Assembly (NCBI RefSeq): GCF_026001925.1
Contig: NZ_AP021870.1
Coordinates: 310,001-374,000 of the forward strand
Source of the DNA: Vibrio gangliei
GTDB lineage: Bacteria; Pseudomonadota; Gammaproteobacteria; Enterobacterales; Vibrionaceae
Length of the DNA: 64,000 bases
Direction of reading: 5' to 3'
The notes under the pieces were generated by a model that made no database searches, was not told the DNA's origin, and worked only from the letters and a program-made list of their open reading frames with translations. Within the stretch, counting starts at the first letter, position 1; each line of letters starts with the position of its first letter. Positions 1 to 9,119 of the stretch are shown in pieces. The position numbers and the translations under genes were made by a program.

Positions 1-2651
1 ATACTACAGATACTGCTATTGTGGATGGTCAAGAAGTTACGGATTCAGGTAGTTTTGATACTGACTTAAGCTTTGATGTTGTCGCTGTTAATGATGATGT
101 CGATATGTCAGGTATTGACGATATCCAAGCATCTGAAGACAGTGGTATACCATTAACGGATGTTACAGGTTCATTAACCGACCTCGATGGTTCTGAACAC
201 ATTGTATCGGTCAGTATCACAGGTCTACCTGATGACTTCGTTATTGAAGGTGGTGAAAATATTGGTGATGGTGTTTGGGCGCTTCCTGGTGCGGTAGACT
301 CGGATACCACGCTTGATTTGTCTGGTTTTACCATTATTCCATCGGATTATTTCAGCGGTGATATTGAGTTAACCTTGCGTGTATACACACAAGAAGATTC
401 ACTGTCTGATCCAGTAGAAAAAGACATTCCGATCCATATCCATATCGATGGACAAGCGGATGCAGTCAATACCAATGTTGTGACCGAAGCCTCAGGTGAT
501 GAAAATGATCCTGATGGTATTGTGTTGCACTTTAATGCACATGATGTGGATGATAGTGCAAGTGTCGCGCCTTCTGATAACGTACATGAAGATGGCCCTG
601 AGCAAGTTCAGGTAACGATTTCAAATGTGCCTGAAGGCGCAACATTTGCTTTCCCTGAAGGGGAAGACGGCACCATCACATACAATGATGATGGAACCGT
701 TACGATTATCTCCAGCGGGTCAGACCTAGATAGCATTATTTTCTATCCAGGCGATGCTAACTCAGATAACTGGGATGGTAATTTAGAGGTTGCCATCCAA
801 GGTAATGATCAGGGAGATACGTCAGGCCCAGTCGTGAACGAAACCATTCATGTTGATGTGAATGCGCAAAACGATGCAGCCTTAAACACCGTACCTGAAA
901 CGGTGGAAGCATCACAAGATGGTTCAACGATGATCACGGGTTTACATATTAGTGATGTCGATGCAGCGGAAGGCAAAGGTGATTTCACCGTTCAACTTCA
1001 TGTTGATAATGGCAGTCTCTCTTTACCTGAAGGTACAGAGACTTCTGGTGTTACGATCAGCAGTGATGATAACGGCAACTACACCCTTGAAGGGTCGATT
1101 GATGATATCAATGCATTATTTGATGCGGGTATCATTTATACCCCTGATGAAAGTTTTAGTGGTGACGACAGCATTACTATGACAACAACGGATAATGGTG
1201 ATGCCGATGGAAACGATCGTCAAACCACCGTTGATACCATTACGATTACCGATGTAGTGAGTGCTGAGCCAAGTGATGACAACACGCAAAGTACTAGTGT
1301 GCAAAGTGCGAGTCTATCGACCAACTCAGCATCGGTGAGCCCAATTCAGAGTTTACGTAGTCAAGTAACCTCGACAGTAGCTCAAGTGAATGCGGCTTCA
1401 GTCGTTCCTATGACGACTCTGTTGCTTGCTGCTGCAGTTGCTGCCAATGAGGGGGATACGCTGCAATTGACTCACTTGGGTGAGGCGCAAGTAGTCGATG
1501 CTGATAATCAACCACTCGGTGATGTTGCAGAAGATGGTACGGTCACTCTAACACCTGATCAAATCGCCATGGCTTATGTGCAGAATGTGGAAGCAGTCAG
1601 CAAAAATTTCACTGTGGTAACTCATTCGGCTGAGACAACAGAAACTCGTGAGCATCCTGTTGCGATTGAAGCATTGCAAACAGCAGGGCTTGTTCAGCAA
1701 GGTGATGTCAATCATCAAACACTAGCAAGTCATACTAATGCTGAACCTGTGCAAATTGCTGCGATGGGTGATGCTGACAACGGTCTGCAAGGTCATGATG
1801 CAGCGGAGATTTTAGCTGCGAATCCGGAAGTGGCAGAGTTTGCCGCGCAACATGCCGAATCGCTAACGGATGATTTGCACGCGATTGTTGATGAAGTGTC
1901 TACGTTAGCCGACGACAGCCATGTAGAGCCAATACTGGTTGGTCAGGAATTGGCAGCAAGTGATGAACTGTTGGATAAAGCATCAAACCTACAGCAGGAC
2001 CTGCATGATGATTTGGCTCATAAAGACCAAACTGAAGCAACATCTGCTGAATTAAGTGATGTTCATGCTAACGAAGATTCTGATTTTGACATGGATGATT
2101 CAAACCCATTCGCGGATGATGATTGGCACACAGATATTGCATCAAATGCTGATGACATTGGTGACAGCCAATCAACAGAAGCCAGTGTCTTTGCAACAGA
2201 TGACAGTGATGATTCGCTTTATGCAAGCGATGCCGGTCATGATAATAGTGACTTATTCGGTGAGGCGTATGATGACGATGGATTAGATTGGGATCATTTA
2301 GCAACCCATGGCTTCGATGAGGGCAGTGATACTGATGCGCTCGGTATGGAGTCGAGTGATGGTGGGTTTGCAATGCATGATGCCGACTTTGATATGTCTG
2401 AATTGCTGGATCAAGAAAATGGTCATTTAGACATGGATAAACTGCTCGGTGAAGCAGCGCCATCGTCTGCTGCAGATGTTGGTAAAGCCACAGAAGCAAG
2501 CGCTGATGACTTATCGTCAACACAACATCTTGATCAAGCGGATATATCGGGCATGGGAATGGATTTATCTGGCTTATATGACACAAGCTCAGCCGGTCAT
2601 ATTCTCAATGATTTGTTTGATCCAAACACGATCAAAACTCATGATGGCTAA
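1..2651 (+). CDS. C-terminal part of a giant repetitive surface/secreted protein (T1SS-143-like repeats), 5' end outside window
   Basis: The frame is open back to base 3 of the window with no start preceded by a ribosome site, so this is the 3' part of a larger gene. Roughly residues 30-430 are beta-sandwich repeats in which 'DLDGSE', 'ITGLP' and 'DLSGF' recur. They resemble T1SS-143/cadherin-like repeats of Vibrio type I-secreted adhesins. From about residue 450 the character changes: a short hydrophobic stretch (MTTLLLAAAVAA) is followed by about 400 residues very rich in Asp, Ser, Ala and His, with repeated 'DDSD', 'SDDS' and 'DMDD' runs. I see no RTX nonapeptides (GGxGxDxUx), which usually precede the C-terminal secretion signal in this class. 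A terminator follows 40 bp after the stop. Adhesin or biofilm function is inferred from the repeats only. Confidence 0.75.
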   Translation, partial: TTDTAIVDGQEVTDSGSFDTDLSFDVVAVNDDVDMSGIDDIQASEDSGIPLTDVTGSLTDLDGSEHIVSVSITGLPDDFVIEGGENIGDGVWALPGAVDSDTTLDLSGFTIIPSDYFSGDIELTLRVYTQEDSLSDPVEKDIPIHIHIDGQADAVNTNVVTEASGDENDPDGIVLHFNAHDVDDSASVAPSDNVHEDGPEQVQVTISNVPEGATFAFPEGEDGTITYNDDGTVTIISSGSDLDSIIFYPGDANSDNWDGNLEVAIQGNDQGDTSGPVVNETIHVDVNAQNDAALNTVPETVEASQDGSTMITGLHISDVDAAEGKGDFTVQLHVDNGSLSLPEGTETSGVTISSDDNGNYTLEGSIDDINALFDAGIIYTPDESFSGDDSITMTTTDNGDADGNDRQTTVDTITITDVVSAEPSDDNTQSTSVQSASLSTNSASVSPIQSLRSQVTSTVAQVNAASVVPMTTLLLAAAVAANEGDTLQLTHLGEAQVVDADNQPLGDVAEDGTVTLTPDQIAMAYVQNVEAVSKNFTVVTHSAETTETREHPVAIEALQTAGLVQQGDVNHQTLASHTNAEPVQIAAMGDADNGLQGHDAAEILAANPEVAEFAAQHAESLTDDLHAIVDEVSTLADDSHVEPILVGQELAASDELLDKASNLQQDLHDDLAHKDQTEATSAELSDVHANEDSDFDMDDSNPFADDDWHTDIASNADDIGDSQSTEASVFATDDSDDSLYASDAGHDNSDLFGEAYDDDGLDWDHLATHGFDEGSDTDALGMESSDGGFAMHDADFDMSELLDQENGHLDMDKLLGEAAPSSAADVGKATEASADDLSSTQHLDQADISGMGMDLSGLYDTSSAGHILNDLFDPNTIKTHDG

Positions 2652-2692
2652 TGATGCCATTCTGCTAAATATGGTTAGTGAAGATTAAGTCG

Positions 2693-2729
2693 ATAGCCTC
2701 ATTTCTTTGGAAGTGAGGCTATTTTTTCG
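2693..2729 (+). terminator. Rho-independent terminator after the repetitive surface protein
   Basis: The inverted repeat ATAGCCTCA / TGAGGCTAT is followed by TTTTTT. It lies about 40 bp past the stop of the surface-protein gene and would end that transcript. Confidence 0.85.
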
Positions 2730-2948
2730 TTACTGCTAAAATGTCCTTCAATGAGTGAATATGAAAACAAAGATTCATCATTTAAATTTCAAAAATGTTA
2801 CCTAGGTCAACCCCTCAGGCATCTCTATGTTTGGCTGGATTTGAATCCGGAATTTGCATTGTGCTAGCAAGTGAAAAGACCTAGGATGTGTGCAGCATAA
2901 CAAGGTGACGTAGTGTGCTCACTGAGTAAAGGAAATAGGAAAAGAGAA

Positions 2949-3863
2949 ATGGTTGCAGTGAAAAAACAGCAAATCGCACCTAATGGCCCTGAGTTTTCGG
3001 AGTTGGTGCAAGGTTATTGGCGCTTAGGTGACTGGGAGATGACGGCACAAGAGCGTTTAACGTTTTTGAAGCAGCATGTTGAACTAGGTATTACGACCGT
3101 TGATCACGCCGACATCTACGGTTATTACGAATGTGAACAGTTGTTTGGTGAAGGGTTAGCACTAGACAAAAGCATGCGCGACCAGATTGAAATCGTGACT
3201 AAGTGCGATATCAAATTGTGCGGCGATAAAAACCCAGATTGGAAAGTGAACCATTACAACACCAGTAAAGAGCACATTGTTAACTCGGTGAATAACTCTT
3301 TAACTCGTCTTGGTGTGGATGATATTGACGTACTTTTGATTCACCGCCCAGACGCTTTGATGGACGCTGACGAAGTCGCTGAAGCCTTTGGTGAATTGAA
3401 ACAAGCCGGCAAAGTGAAGCACTTTGGTGTATCAAACTTTACGCCGCGCCAATTTGAATTATTACAATCTCGCCTAGATTCTCCATTGGTGACAAACCAA
3501 GTCGAAATCAACCCAATTAACTTTGATGTTGTACATGACGGCATGTTGGATTTGTTGCAACAATTACGTGTTAAGCCTATGGCATGGTCTTGCTTAGCTG
3601 GTGGATCGATTTTCAATGGTCAAGAAGAGCAACATGTTCGTGTGCGTGAAGAACTTGAAAGCATTCGCCAAGAAGTGGGGGCGCAAAGTATTGATCAAGT
3701 GATTTATGCTTGGGTACGTCGCTTACCGTCAAAGCCGATGCCTATCATTGGTTCAGGTAAGATTGAGCGTGTACAAGCTGCGATTGATGCACTCAGTATC
3801 GAACTGACACGCGAGCAATGGTTTAGAGTGTGGATTGCCTCTAAAGGTCACGGTGTGCCGTAG
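2949..3863 (+). CDS. ydhF: Aldo/keto reductase, YdhF family
   Basis: A 304-residue cytosolic NAD(P)H-dependent oxidoreductase with an AKR TIM barrel. The tetrad is visible: Asp and Tyr in 'DHADIYGYY', Lys in 'VTKCDIK' and His in 'LLIHRPD'. The C-terminal 'IIGSGKIERV' matches the cofactor-phosphate region. The sequence resembles E. coli YdhF along its whole length, including the start (APxGPEFS) and the end (GxxVP). I chose the ATG at 2949 over an in-frame GTG at 2913 because an AGGA-type ribosome site sits just upstream and the N-terminus then matches YdhF. The physiological substrate is unknown. It stands alone between two terminators. Confidence 0.9.
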   Translation: MVAVKKQQIAPNGPEFSELVQGYWRLGDWEMTAQERLTFLKQHVELGITTVDHADIYGYYECEQLFGEGLALDKSMRDQIEIVTKCDIKLCGDKNPDWKVNHYNTSKEHIVNSVNNSLTRLGVDDIDVLLIHRPDALMDADEVAEAFGELKQAGKVKHFGVSNFTPRQFELLQSRLDSPLVTNQVEINPINFDVVHDGMLDLLQQLRVKPMAWSCLAGGSIFNGQEEQHVRVREELESIRQEVGAQSIDQVIYAWVRRLPSKPMPIIGSGKIERVQAAIDALSIELTREQWFRVWIASKGHGVP

Positions 3864-3933
3864 TTTTGGTTAAATAAGAACCATTAGTGACCATTGCTGA
3901 TTAAGCTTATTCTTCATTTAGATATCTATGAAC

Positions 3934-3957
3934 CTCCATTTAAATGGAGTTTTTTTA
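3934..3957 (+). terminator. Rho-independent terminator after ydhF
   Basis: The perfect palindrome CTCCATTTAAATGGAG is followed directly by seven T residues. It lies 71 bp after the ydhF stop. Confidence 0.8.
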
Positions 3958-4026
3958 TTTTACCATCTCATATTCATCACAAATATGAATGTAATAAATG
4001 TAATATCCATGCTGTCTATGGGTTGT

Positions 4027-4045
4027 AATGAGAGTAAAACTCATT
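4027..4045. promoter_or_regulatory. Palindrome upstream of the TonB receptor gene, possible operator
   Basis: AATGAG-7-CTCATT is a 19-bp inverted repeat ending 46 bp before the receptor start. Its length is right for a Fur box, but only about half of the positions match the classic consensus. The regulator is therefore undetermined. Confidence 0.3.
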
Positions 4046-4091
4046 TACATTTCGACGCAATATTTTTGATTGACCTATATATGTAAAATAA

Positions 4092-6179
4092 ATGAAGGCT
4101 AAATCTAGGAATTATCTCATTTTTGCTACTGTTTTAATCTCTATGCAAGAGGTTTCTGTTGCGGCAAATTCAATATCAGAAACAACTGATTCAGATTCGA
4201 TTACGGTTTATGGGCGTGCGCTTTCTATGTACCGCTCACAAGCTACTTCACTAGCAACAAAAACACCGACGGAAATCGATAAGACCCCTCAATCTATCCA
4301 AGTGTTACCTCAACAACTGATTGAAGACCAAGGAGCTCGGCAAGTTACAGATTTATATCGTTCAATTAGTGGTGTGAGTCAGTATTCGTATTCTGGGGTA
4401 ACTTTCCGAGGCTTTCGCCAAGATCAGATACTTTATAATGGGCTAAGAGGAGACCCATTTAACGGATTTGCAATTCCTCAACTATTCAATATTGAGCAAG
4501 TCGAAGTATTAAAAGGCCCATCTTCTGCAGTCATGGGTAGCGGTGAACCAGGTGGTGTAATTAACTATGTCACTAAAAAGCCGACCTATAAACCTCAGCG
4601 TACAATTTCAATCACGGGCGGTAATCAAGACTTCATCAGTGGGAGTTTGGATTTATCCGGGCCAGTTACAGAGGATAAAAGTCAACGTTATCGCATGGCG
4701 ATTTATCAAGATCATGAGAATCCTTCTCGCAACAACACCGATGTTCGAAATAGAATTATCGATCTTGGCTACGCTTGGGATTTAGGTTCTGATACAACGG
4801 TTACGACTCAATTTACCGATATTATTCAGCACTACGGTGGCGCAAGATTAAGAGGTGTACCAACCGATGATGATGGTAATTTTTTAGGGGATATTGATTG
4901 GAATTCAAACGAAGTATCTGATTATCAAGATCTTGAAGCTCAAGTGTATCAGGCACGTGTAGAGCATTACTTTAATGACTGGCTGAGTGGCGATGTCAGC
5001 CTCCGTTATTATCAAAATACGGAAACGCAAAAATATCATGAACCGAATGGATTAGTTGATACTGATGGCGATGGTATCGTGGACTGGAGCGAAAGACAGT
5101 TTCGAGATCAAACTCGTCACAGTAAAGCTGGTACTGCAAGTGTAAATTTAGTCGCGGAACTTGGTAATCATACTTTATTGCTGGGTGGTGACTATTATCG
5201 AGTCGATGAGGATTATGTTTACTATCGCTCAAATGTTGATGGGATCAGTTTAATTGAACCCAACTATGGAGCCGATACATCTGCATACTCAATGTCACTC
5301 GCGAAGCAAACAGATTCACGCTCTGAACGTTATGGTGCTTATTTGCAAGATCAGTGGGACATTACCGATTCTTGGAATCTGCTTTCTGGAATTCGAATTG
5401 ATGGTTACAAAGATCACATTAGAGATCTAAAAGCAGGAGATGAGACTGAATACACCGGCTCCGGCTTATCCTATCGGTTAGGCTCTACTTATCGTATTAA
5501 CCAGCAGCTTCACCCTTATCTTGTTGTGGCAACAGGCTTTGTACCGCAAGATGCTTCAGATCAAGCAACGTCTAATGGTGGGCCATTTCCCCCCGAAGAA
5601 AGCCTAATGTACGAGGCTGGTGTACGTTCATACTGGCTCAACAATTCAATCAATATGAATGTGGCGCTTTATCACATCACTAAGCAGAATATCCTTCAAA
5701 CTGATCCTAATGATGATAGCCGCTCTGTTGCTTATGGGGAAGTCCGTAGTCAAGGTGTGGAAGTCGATTTATTGGCTGATATAACAGATAACTGGACGGC
5801 AAACCTTAGTTATGCCTACAACGATACCAAGGTGAAGGAAGCTTACGATGGCATTAGTGGCAGTGTCGGATCACGTTTTGCAAATGCCCCTCATCACCAA
5901 CTTGGGCTTTGGACTCGCTACGATTTTCAGCAGATTAACTCTTCCATCGGCTTCGGCTCTGATTACGTAAGTAAACAATACAATCAAGATGGGCAAATAG
6001 TGAAGGCCTTTACGGTTTTTGATGCTTCTTGGCAAACTCATTGGCAGCAGTGGTTGTTTCAGGTCAATGTGAAGAATTTATTCGATAAAGAATACGCAGT
6101 GAGTGGTTTCCTTGAGCGTACGGGTTCATTCCCTGGAGAAAGAAGGCGGATTTATTTAACCGCTAGCTACGACTTTTAA
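4092..6179 (+). CDS. TonB-dependent outer-membrane ferric-siderophore receptor
   Basis: A 695-residue receptor with an N-terminal signal peptide (about residues 1-25, ending near 'VSVAAN'). A TonB-box-like 'DSITVYG' follows, then the plug domain ('KTPQSIQVLPQQLIEDQG', 'VEVLKGPSSAVMGSGEPGG') and a 22-strand barrel ending in Phe ('TASYDF'). It is of the hydroxamate/carboxylate siderophore class (FhuA/FoxA/FpvA type) and has no STN signalling domain. Four FecBCDE-like genes follow, so receptor and transporter form one uptake unit. No synthesis genes are adjacent. The gene order (receptor, then fecBCDE-like genes) resembles the vibrioferrin uptake genes pvuABCDE, but the ligand cannot be fixed from sequence. 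The start ATG has only a weak ribosome site. Confidence 0.88.
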   Translation: MKAKSRNYLIFATVLISMQEVSVAANSISETTDSDSITVYGRALSMYRSQATSLATKTPTEIDKTPQSIQVLPQQLIEDQGARQVTDLYRSISGVSQYSYSGVTFRGFRQDQILYNGLRGDPFNGFAIPQLFNIEQVEVLKGPSSAVMGSGEPGGVINYVTKKPTYKPQRTISITGGNQDFISGSLDLSGPVTEDKSQRYRMAIYQDHENPSRNNTDVRNRIIDLGYAWDLGSDTTVTTQFTDIIQHYGGARLRGVPTDDDGNFLGDIDWNSNEVSDYQDLEAQVYQARVEHYFNDWLSGDVSLRYYQNTETQKYHEPNGLVDTDGDGIVDWSERQFRDQTRHSKAGTASVNLVAELGNHTLLLGGDYYRVDEDYVYYRSNVDGISLIEPNYGADTSAYSMSLAKQTDSRSERYGAYLQDQWDITDSWNLLSGIRIDGYKDHIRDLKAGDETEYTGSGLSYRLGSTYRINQQLHPYLVVATGFVPQDASDQATSNGGPFPPEESLMYEAGVRSYWLNNSINMNVALYHITKQNILQTDPNDDSRSVAYGEVRSQGVEVDLLADITDNWTANLSYAYNDTKVKEAYDGISGSVGSRFANAPHHQLGLWTRYDFQQINSSIGFGSDYVSKQYNQDGQIVKAFTVFDASWQTHWQQWLFQVNVKNLFDKEYAVSGFLERTGSFPGERRRIYLTASYDF

Positions 6180-6215
6180 TTGGATTTTACATTTATTTAA
6201 CATGAATTGAATGTC

Positions 6216-6234
6216 GGGAACGAGCCATGTTCCC
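6216..6234 (+). other. Intercistronic hairpin between receptor and binding-protein genes
   Basis: GGGAAC-7-GTTCCC lies 36 bp after the receptor stop and 25 bp before the next start. There is no T-run, so it is probably not a full terminator. It could protect the receptor message from 3' decay or attenuate the downstream genes. Confidence 0.4.
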
Positions 6235-6259
6235 ACCGTTTCTATTTAGGGGGGGAGTA

Positions 6260-7159
6260 ATGAATAATTTAACATGGTGTCGTTCCATCGTGGTCTTGAT
6301 GTTCTGGTGTGTTAGCTTTATGAGTTTTGCCGTCACAGTAAAAGATAGTCGAGGTGAGTTTTCCATTAATTATCAACCAAAGAGAATAGTCGCATTAGAA
6401 TTTTCGTTTGTGGATGCTTTAGCGGCGGTAGGCGTTAGTCCTGTTGGTATTGCTGATGACAATGATTCGAGTCGAATAATACCTGCTGTGAGTCAAAAGC
6501 TTCATCATTGGCGTTCGGTTGGTACACGATCTCAGCCGAGTTTAGAAGTGTTAGCTTCTTTAAAGCCAGACTTAATTATTGCCGATGTTGATCGCCATTC
6601 TGCTGTTTATGAGGATTTGGCTAAAATTGCACCGACTTTATTATTGCCATCACGCCGTGAAACTTATGCTGATAATCTTAAATCGGCTGAAATCATCGGT
6701 AAAGCGATCGGCAAAGAGGCTGAAATGAAGCAGCGTTTAAGTCAGCATCGACAACTTATGCAGAAATATGCAGAAGAGCTACAAGTTTTAAAAGGGCAAA
6801 CGGTGCAATTTGGTGTTGCTCGTGAAAATGGTTTTTTTGCACACGCTGGAGATTCTTATGCCGGTGGCGTTATTCATGAGTTGGGATTGAACACTCCCGC
6901 ACAACTAAAAGACGACAGTGCTTCTCGTCAAATTAACCTAGAACAGCTAATTGCACTTAATCCTAATTATTTAGTGATAGGTGATTATACAAAAGTAAAT
7001 ATTGTGACTCGTTGGCAGAAGGAGCCTTTGTGGAAAGTACTAACCGCAGTAAAAAGTGAGCATGTAGTTCATGTCGATGGAAACATGTGGGCTCGTTGTC
7101 GGGGAATTCTAGCTGCAGAGTACATGGCTGCTGATTTAGTCAAGTTGGTATCTCCATAA
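6260..7159 (+). CDS. Periplasmic iron-siderophore binding protein, FecB-like
   Basis: A 299-residue class III solute-binding protein of ferric-siderophore ABC importers. A signal sequence covers about residues 1-24 ('FMSFAVTV'). It is followed by the typical opening 'KRIVALEFSFVDALAAVGVSPVGIADD' (given here only as a family landmark), 'LASLKPDLIIAD' and 'IAPTLLLP'. The signal peptide shows no lipobox Cys, so it is probably soluble in the periplasm. I chose the ATG at 6260, preceded by a G-rich AGGGGGGG site, rather than the in-frame ATG at 6227, which would add 11 residues ahead of the signal peptide. Its stop overlaps the next start (TAATG). It would deliver the ligand of the preceding receptor to the FecCD-like permease. 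Confidence 0.87.
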   Translation: MNNLTWCRSIVVLMFWCVSFMSFAVTVKDSRGEFSINYQPKRIVALEFSFVDALAAVGVSPVGIADDNDSSRIIPAVSQKLHHWRSVGTRSQPSLEVLASLKPDLIIADVDRHSAVYEDLAKIAPTLLLPSRRETYADNLKSAEIIGKAIGKEAEMKQRLSQHRQLMQKYAEELQVLKGQTVQFGVARENGFFAHAGDSYAGGVIHELGLNTPAQLKDDSASRQINLEQLIALNPNYLVIGDYTKVNIVTRWQKEPLWKVLTAVKSEHVVHVDGNMWARCRGILAAEYMAADLVKLVSP

Positions 7160-8157
7160 TGCCAATGGTGAGAGGCAATTTTGTCATATTTTTTTCGATA
7201 CTAGTTATTGGATTAGTATTAAGTGCTTGGTGCGCTTTGTTTGCTTACTCAGCAGTTCCAATCACTCCTGTACAATCTTTTATAGCGTTATGGCAGCCTG
7301 ATCATAATGTAATTGCTCATATTATTGTTCGAGATATACGGTTACCTCGCACTTTAGAAGCCATGCTTATTGGGGCGAGCATAGCGGCCGCTGGTACATT
7401 AATGCAAGGGCTGACTCGAAACCCTTTAGCCTCTCCGAGTGTGTTTGGTATTAATTCTGGCGCAGCTATGGGCATGGCGATAGTAACAACACTATTTTCG
7501 ACTAGTTCAATTTTAAGTATAACCAGCGCAGCTATTATCGGAGGTAGTCTATCTTGGTTTCTAGTCATGTTACTCGGCGGTGCCTGGAAAGAGGGATCTG
7601 AACGTGGGCAGCTTATTCTTGCTGGAATCGCTATTTCTGCTTTGTGTAGCGCGTTAACTAGAGCCTGTGTCATTTTATCAGAAGATCAGGCTGCGAGCAT
7701 AATGTCTTGGCTAGCAGGTTCATTTGCTCATGTCGATTGGAATACATGGAAAGTCAGTTGGTTACCATTGGTGATGGCGTTGTTATGTAGTGTATATATA
7801 TCACCAAAATTAAATCTCCTCACAATGGGAGATGAAAGGGTAAAAAGCTTTGGCATTAATTTAATGCTGTTAAGGCTGTTCGTTTCTTCTATTGTACTTA
7901 TTCTAGTTGGAGTGAGTGTCAGTGCTGTCGGTTCGATTGCGTTTTTAGGCTTGATTGTGCCGCATCTTGGCCGCTATTTAGTCGGTTATGACCACCGTAT
8001 CTTATTGCCGTCCGTTATGTTACTCGGTGCGACTTTAACAGTTATTGCTGATGTTTTATGTCGAGCGATTATTTTTCCTACTGAGACACCAGCGGGTGCT
8101 GTTCTTGCTTTAATTGGTGCGCCTTTTTTTCTCTATTTAGTTAGGAAGAAACGTTGA
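7159..8157 (+). CDS. Iron-siderophore ABC permease, FecC-like
   Basis: A 332-residue inner-membrane permease of the FecCD/BtuC family with about nine to ten hydrophobic segments. Family landmarks are 'NPLASPSVFGINSGAAMG' in the first half and the ATPase-contacting 'FLGLIVPHLGRYLVG' near residue 265. It is translationally coupled to the binding-protein gene: the start overlaps its stop by one base. It also overlaps the next permease gene by four bases. It should pair with that second subunit as a heterodimer. Confidence 0.88.
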   Translation: MPMVRGNFVIFFSILVIGLVLSAWCALFAYSAVPITPVQSFIALWQPDHNVIAHIIVRDIRLPRTLEAMLIGASIAAAGTLMQGLTRNPLASPSVFGINSGAAMGMAIVTTLFSTSSILSITSAAIIGGSLSWFLVMLLGGAWKEGSERGQLILAGIAISALCSALTRACVILSEDQAASIMSWLAGSFAHVDWNTWKVSWLPLVMALLCSVYISPKLNLLTMGDERVKSFGINLMLLRLFVSSIVLILVGVSVSAVGSIAFLGLIVPHLGRYLVGYDHRILLPSVMLLGATLTVIADVLCRAIIFPTETPAGAVLALIGAPFFLYLVRKKR

Positions 8158-9116
8158 ATCAGAGTATTAAAGTACAGTTAACGTTGATTGTTGTCCTTAT
8201 TTTTGTGTCTATTTTGGGGTTAAGCTTTGGTGCTGTTACCTTATCCTTGTCGGATATTTGGCAAGGGTTATTTTCCGGAAGTGAACATTATTTCACTGTT
8301 CATGAATATCGATTGCCACGGATTTTGATTGCTGTATTAGTCGGTGCAATGTTGGCGACTGCTGGTGTATTGATCCAAGGTGTTATTAGAAATCCTTTAG
8401 CTTCACCAGATATTTTAGGCGTTAGCCATGGGGCTGGGTTGGCGGCCGTTGTAGTGATGACCTTATGGCCTGCTATTTCTATACAGTGGTTGCCTTGGGT
8501 TACATTGTTTGGTGGTGTGAGCTCAGCACTTCTCTTGGCGATAGTGTGTGGTTTGAACACGGCTCCTGTTAAGTTAGCAATTACAGGGGTAGCACTTTCC
8601 GCTTTATTCGCTAGTGCAATTGATTTTTTGCTTCTTACCCAGCCTCTGGAAATTAATAATGCTCTACTTTGGTTAACCGGTAGTTTATGGGGGAGGGGAT
8701 GGATACAACTTGCCATGCTTTTACCTTGGTGTGTACTTCTTCCTATTGTCTTTTTGTTAAGTAAACAGTTGAATCTAATTGCTCTTGGTGATGAAAAGGC
8801 AGTGAGTTTAGGTGTGTCAGTTATATGGTTACGTTTGACGGCTTTATTGGTTGCCGTACTTTTGACGTCAGCAGTAGTGTCTGTATGTGGGCCCTTGAGT
8901 TTTCTCGGTTTGGTCGCTCCTCACCTAGCTCGACAATTAATTGGCGGGCGTCATTTACAACTATTTTCTACCGCCATGCTCGTTGGTGCGATTTTATTAC
9001 TGATCTCTGATTTGCTAGCTCGAGTTATACATCCACCGTTAGAACTACCAGCTGGAATTATGACTGCAATTATTGGCGCACCTTACTTTTTGTTTCTTTT
9101 AATGAGAGTGAGATAA
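8154..9116 (+). CDS. Iron-siderophore ABC permease, FecD-like
   Basis: A 320-residue second permease subunit of the FecCD family. It shows 'NPLASPDILGVSHGAGLA' and the cytoplasmic-loop motif 'FLGLVAPHLARQLIG'. The start is a TTG within 'TTGA', overlapping the stop of the upstream permease gene, so it depends on coupled translation. The ATPase gene begins three bases after its stop. The two permease genes are diverged paralogues, as in fecCD. Confidence 0.88.
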   Translation: MNQSIKVQLTLIVVLIFVSILGLSFGAVTLSLSDIWQGLFSGSEHYFTVHEYRLPRILIAVLVGAMLATAGVLIQGVIRNPLASPDILGVSHGAGLAAVVVMTLWPAISIQWLPWVTLFGGVSSALLLAIVCGLNTAPVKLAITGVALSALFASAIDFLLLTQPLEINNALLWLTGSLWGRGWIQLAMLLPWCVLLPIVFLLSKQLNLIALGDEKAVSLGVSVIWLRLTALLVAVLLTSAVVSVCGPLSFLGLVAPHLARQLIGGRHLQLFSTAMLVGAILLLISDLLARVIHPPLELPAGIMTAIIGAPYFLFLLMRVR

Positions 9117-9119
9117 TTC

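Noticed and set aside
2068..2586. 172-codon minus-strand frame inside the repetitive surface protein gene
   Set aside because: It is a by-product of the biased Asp/Ser/His codon repeats on the plus strand; there is no ribosome site and the composition is low-complexity.
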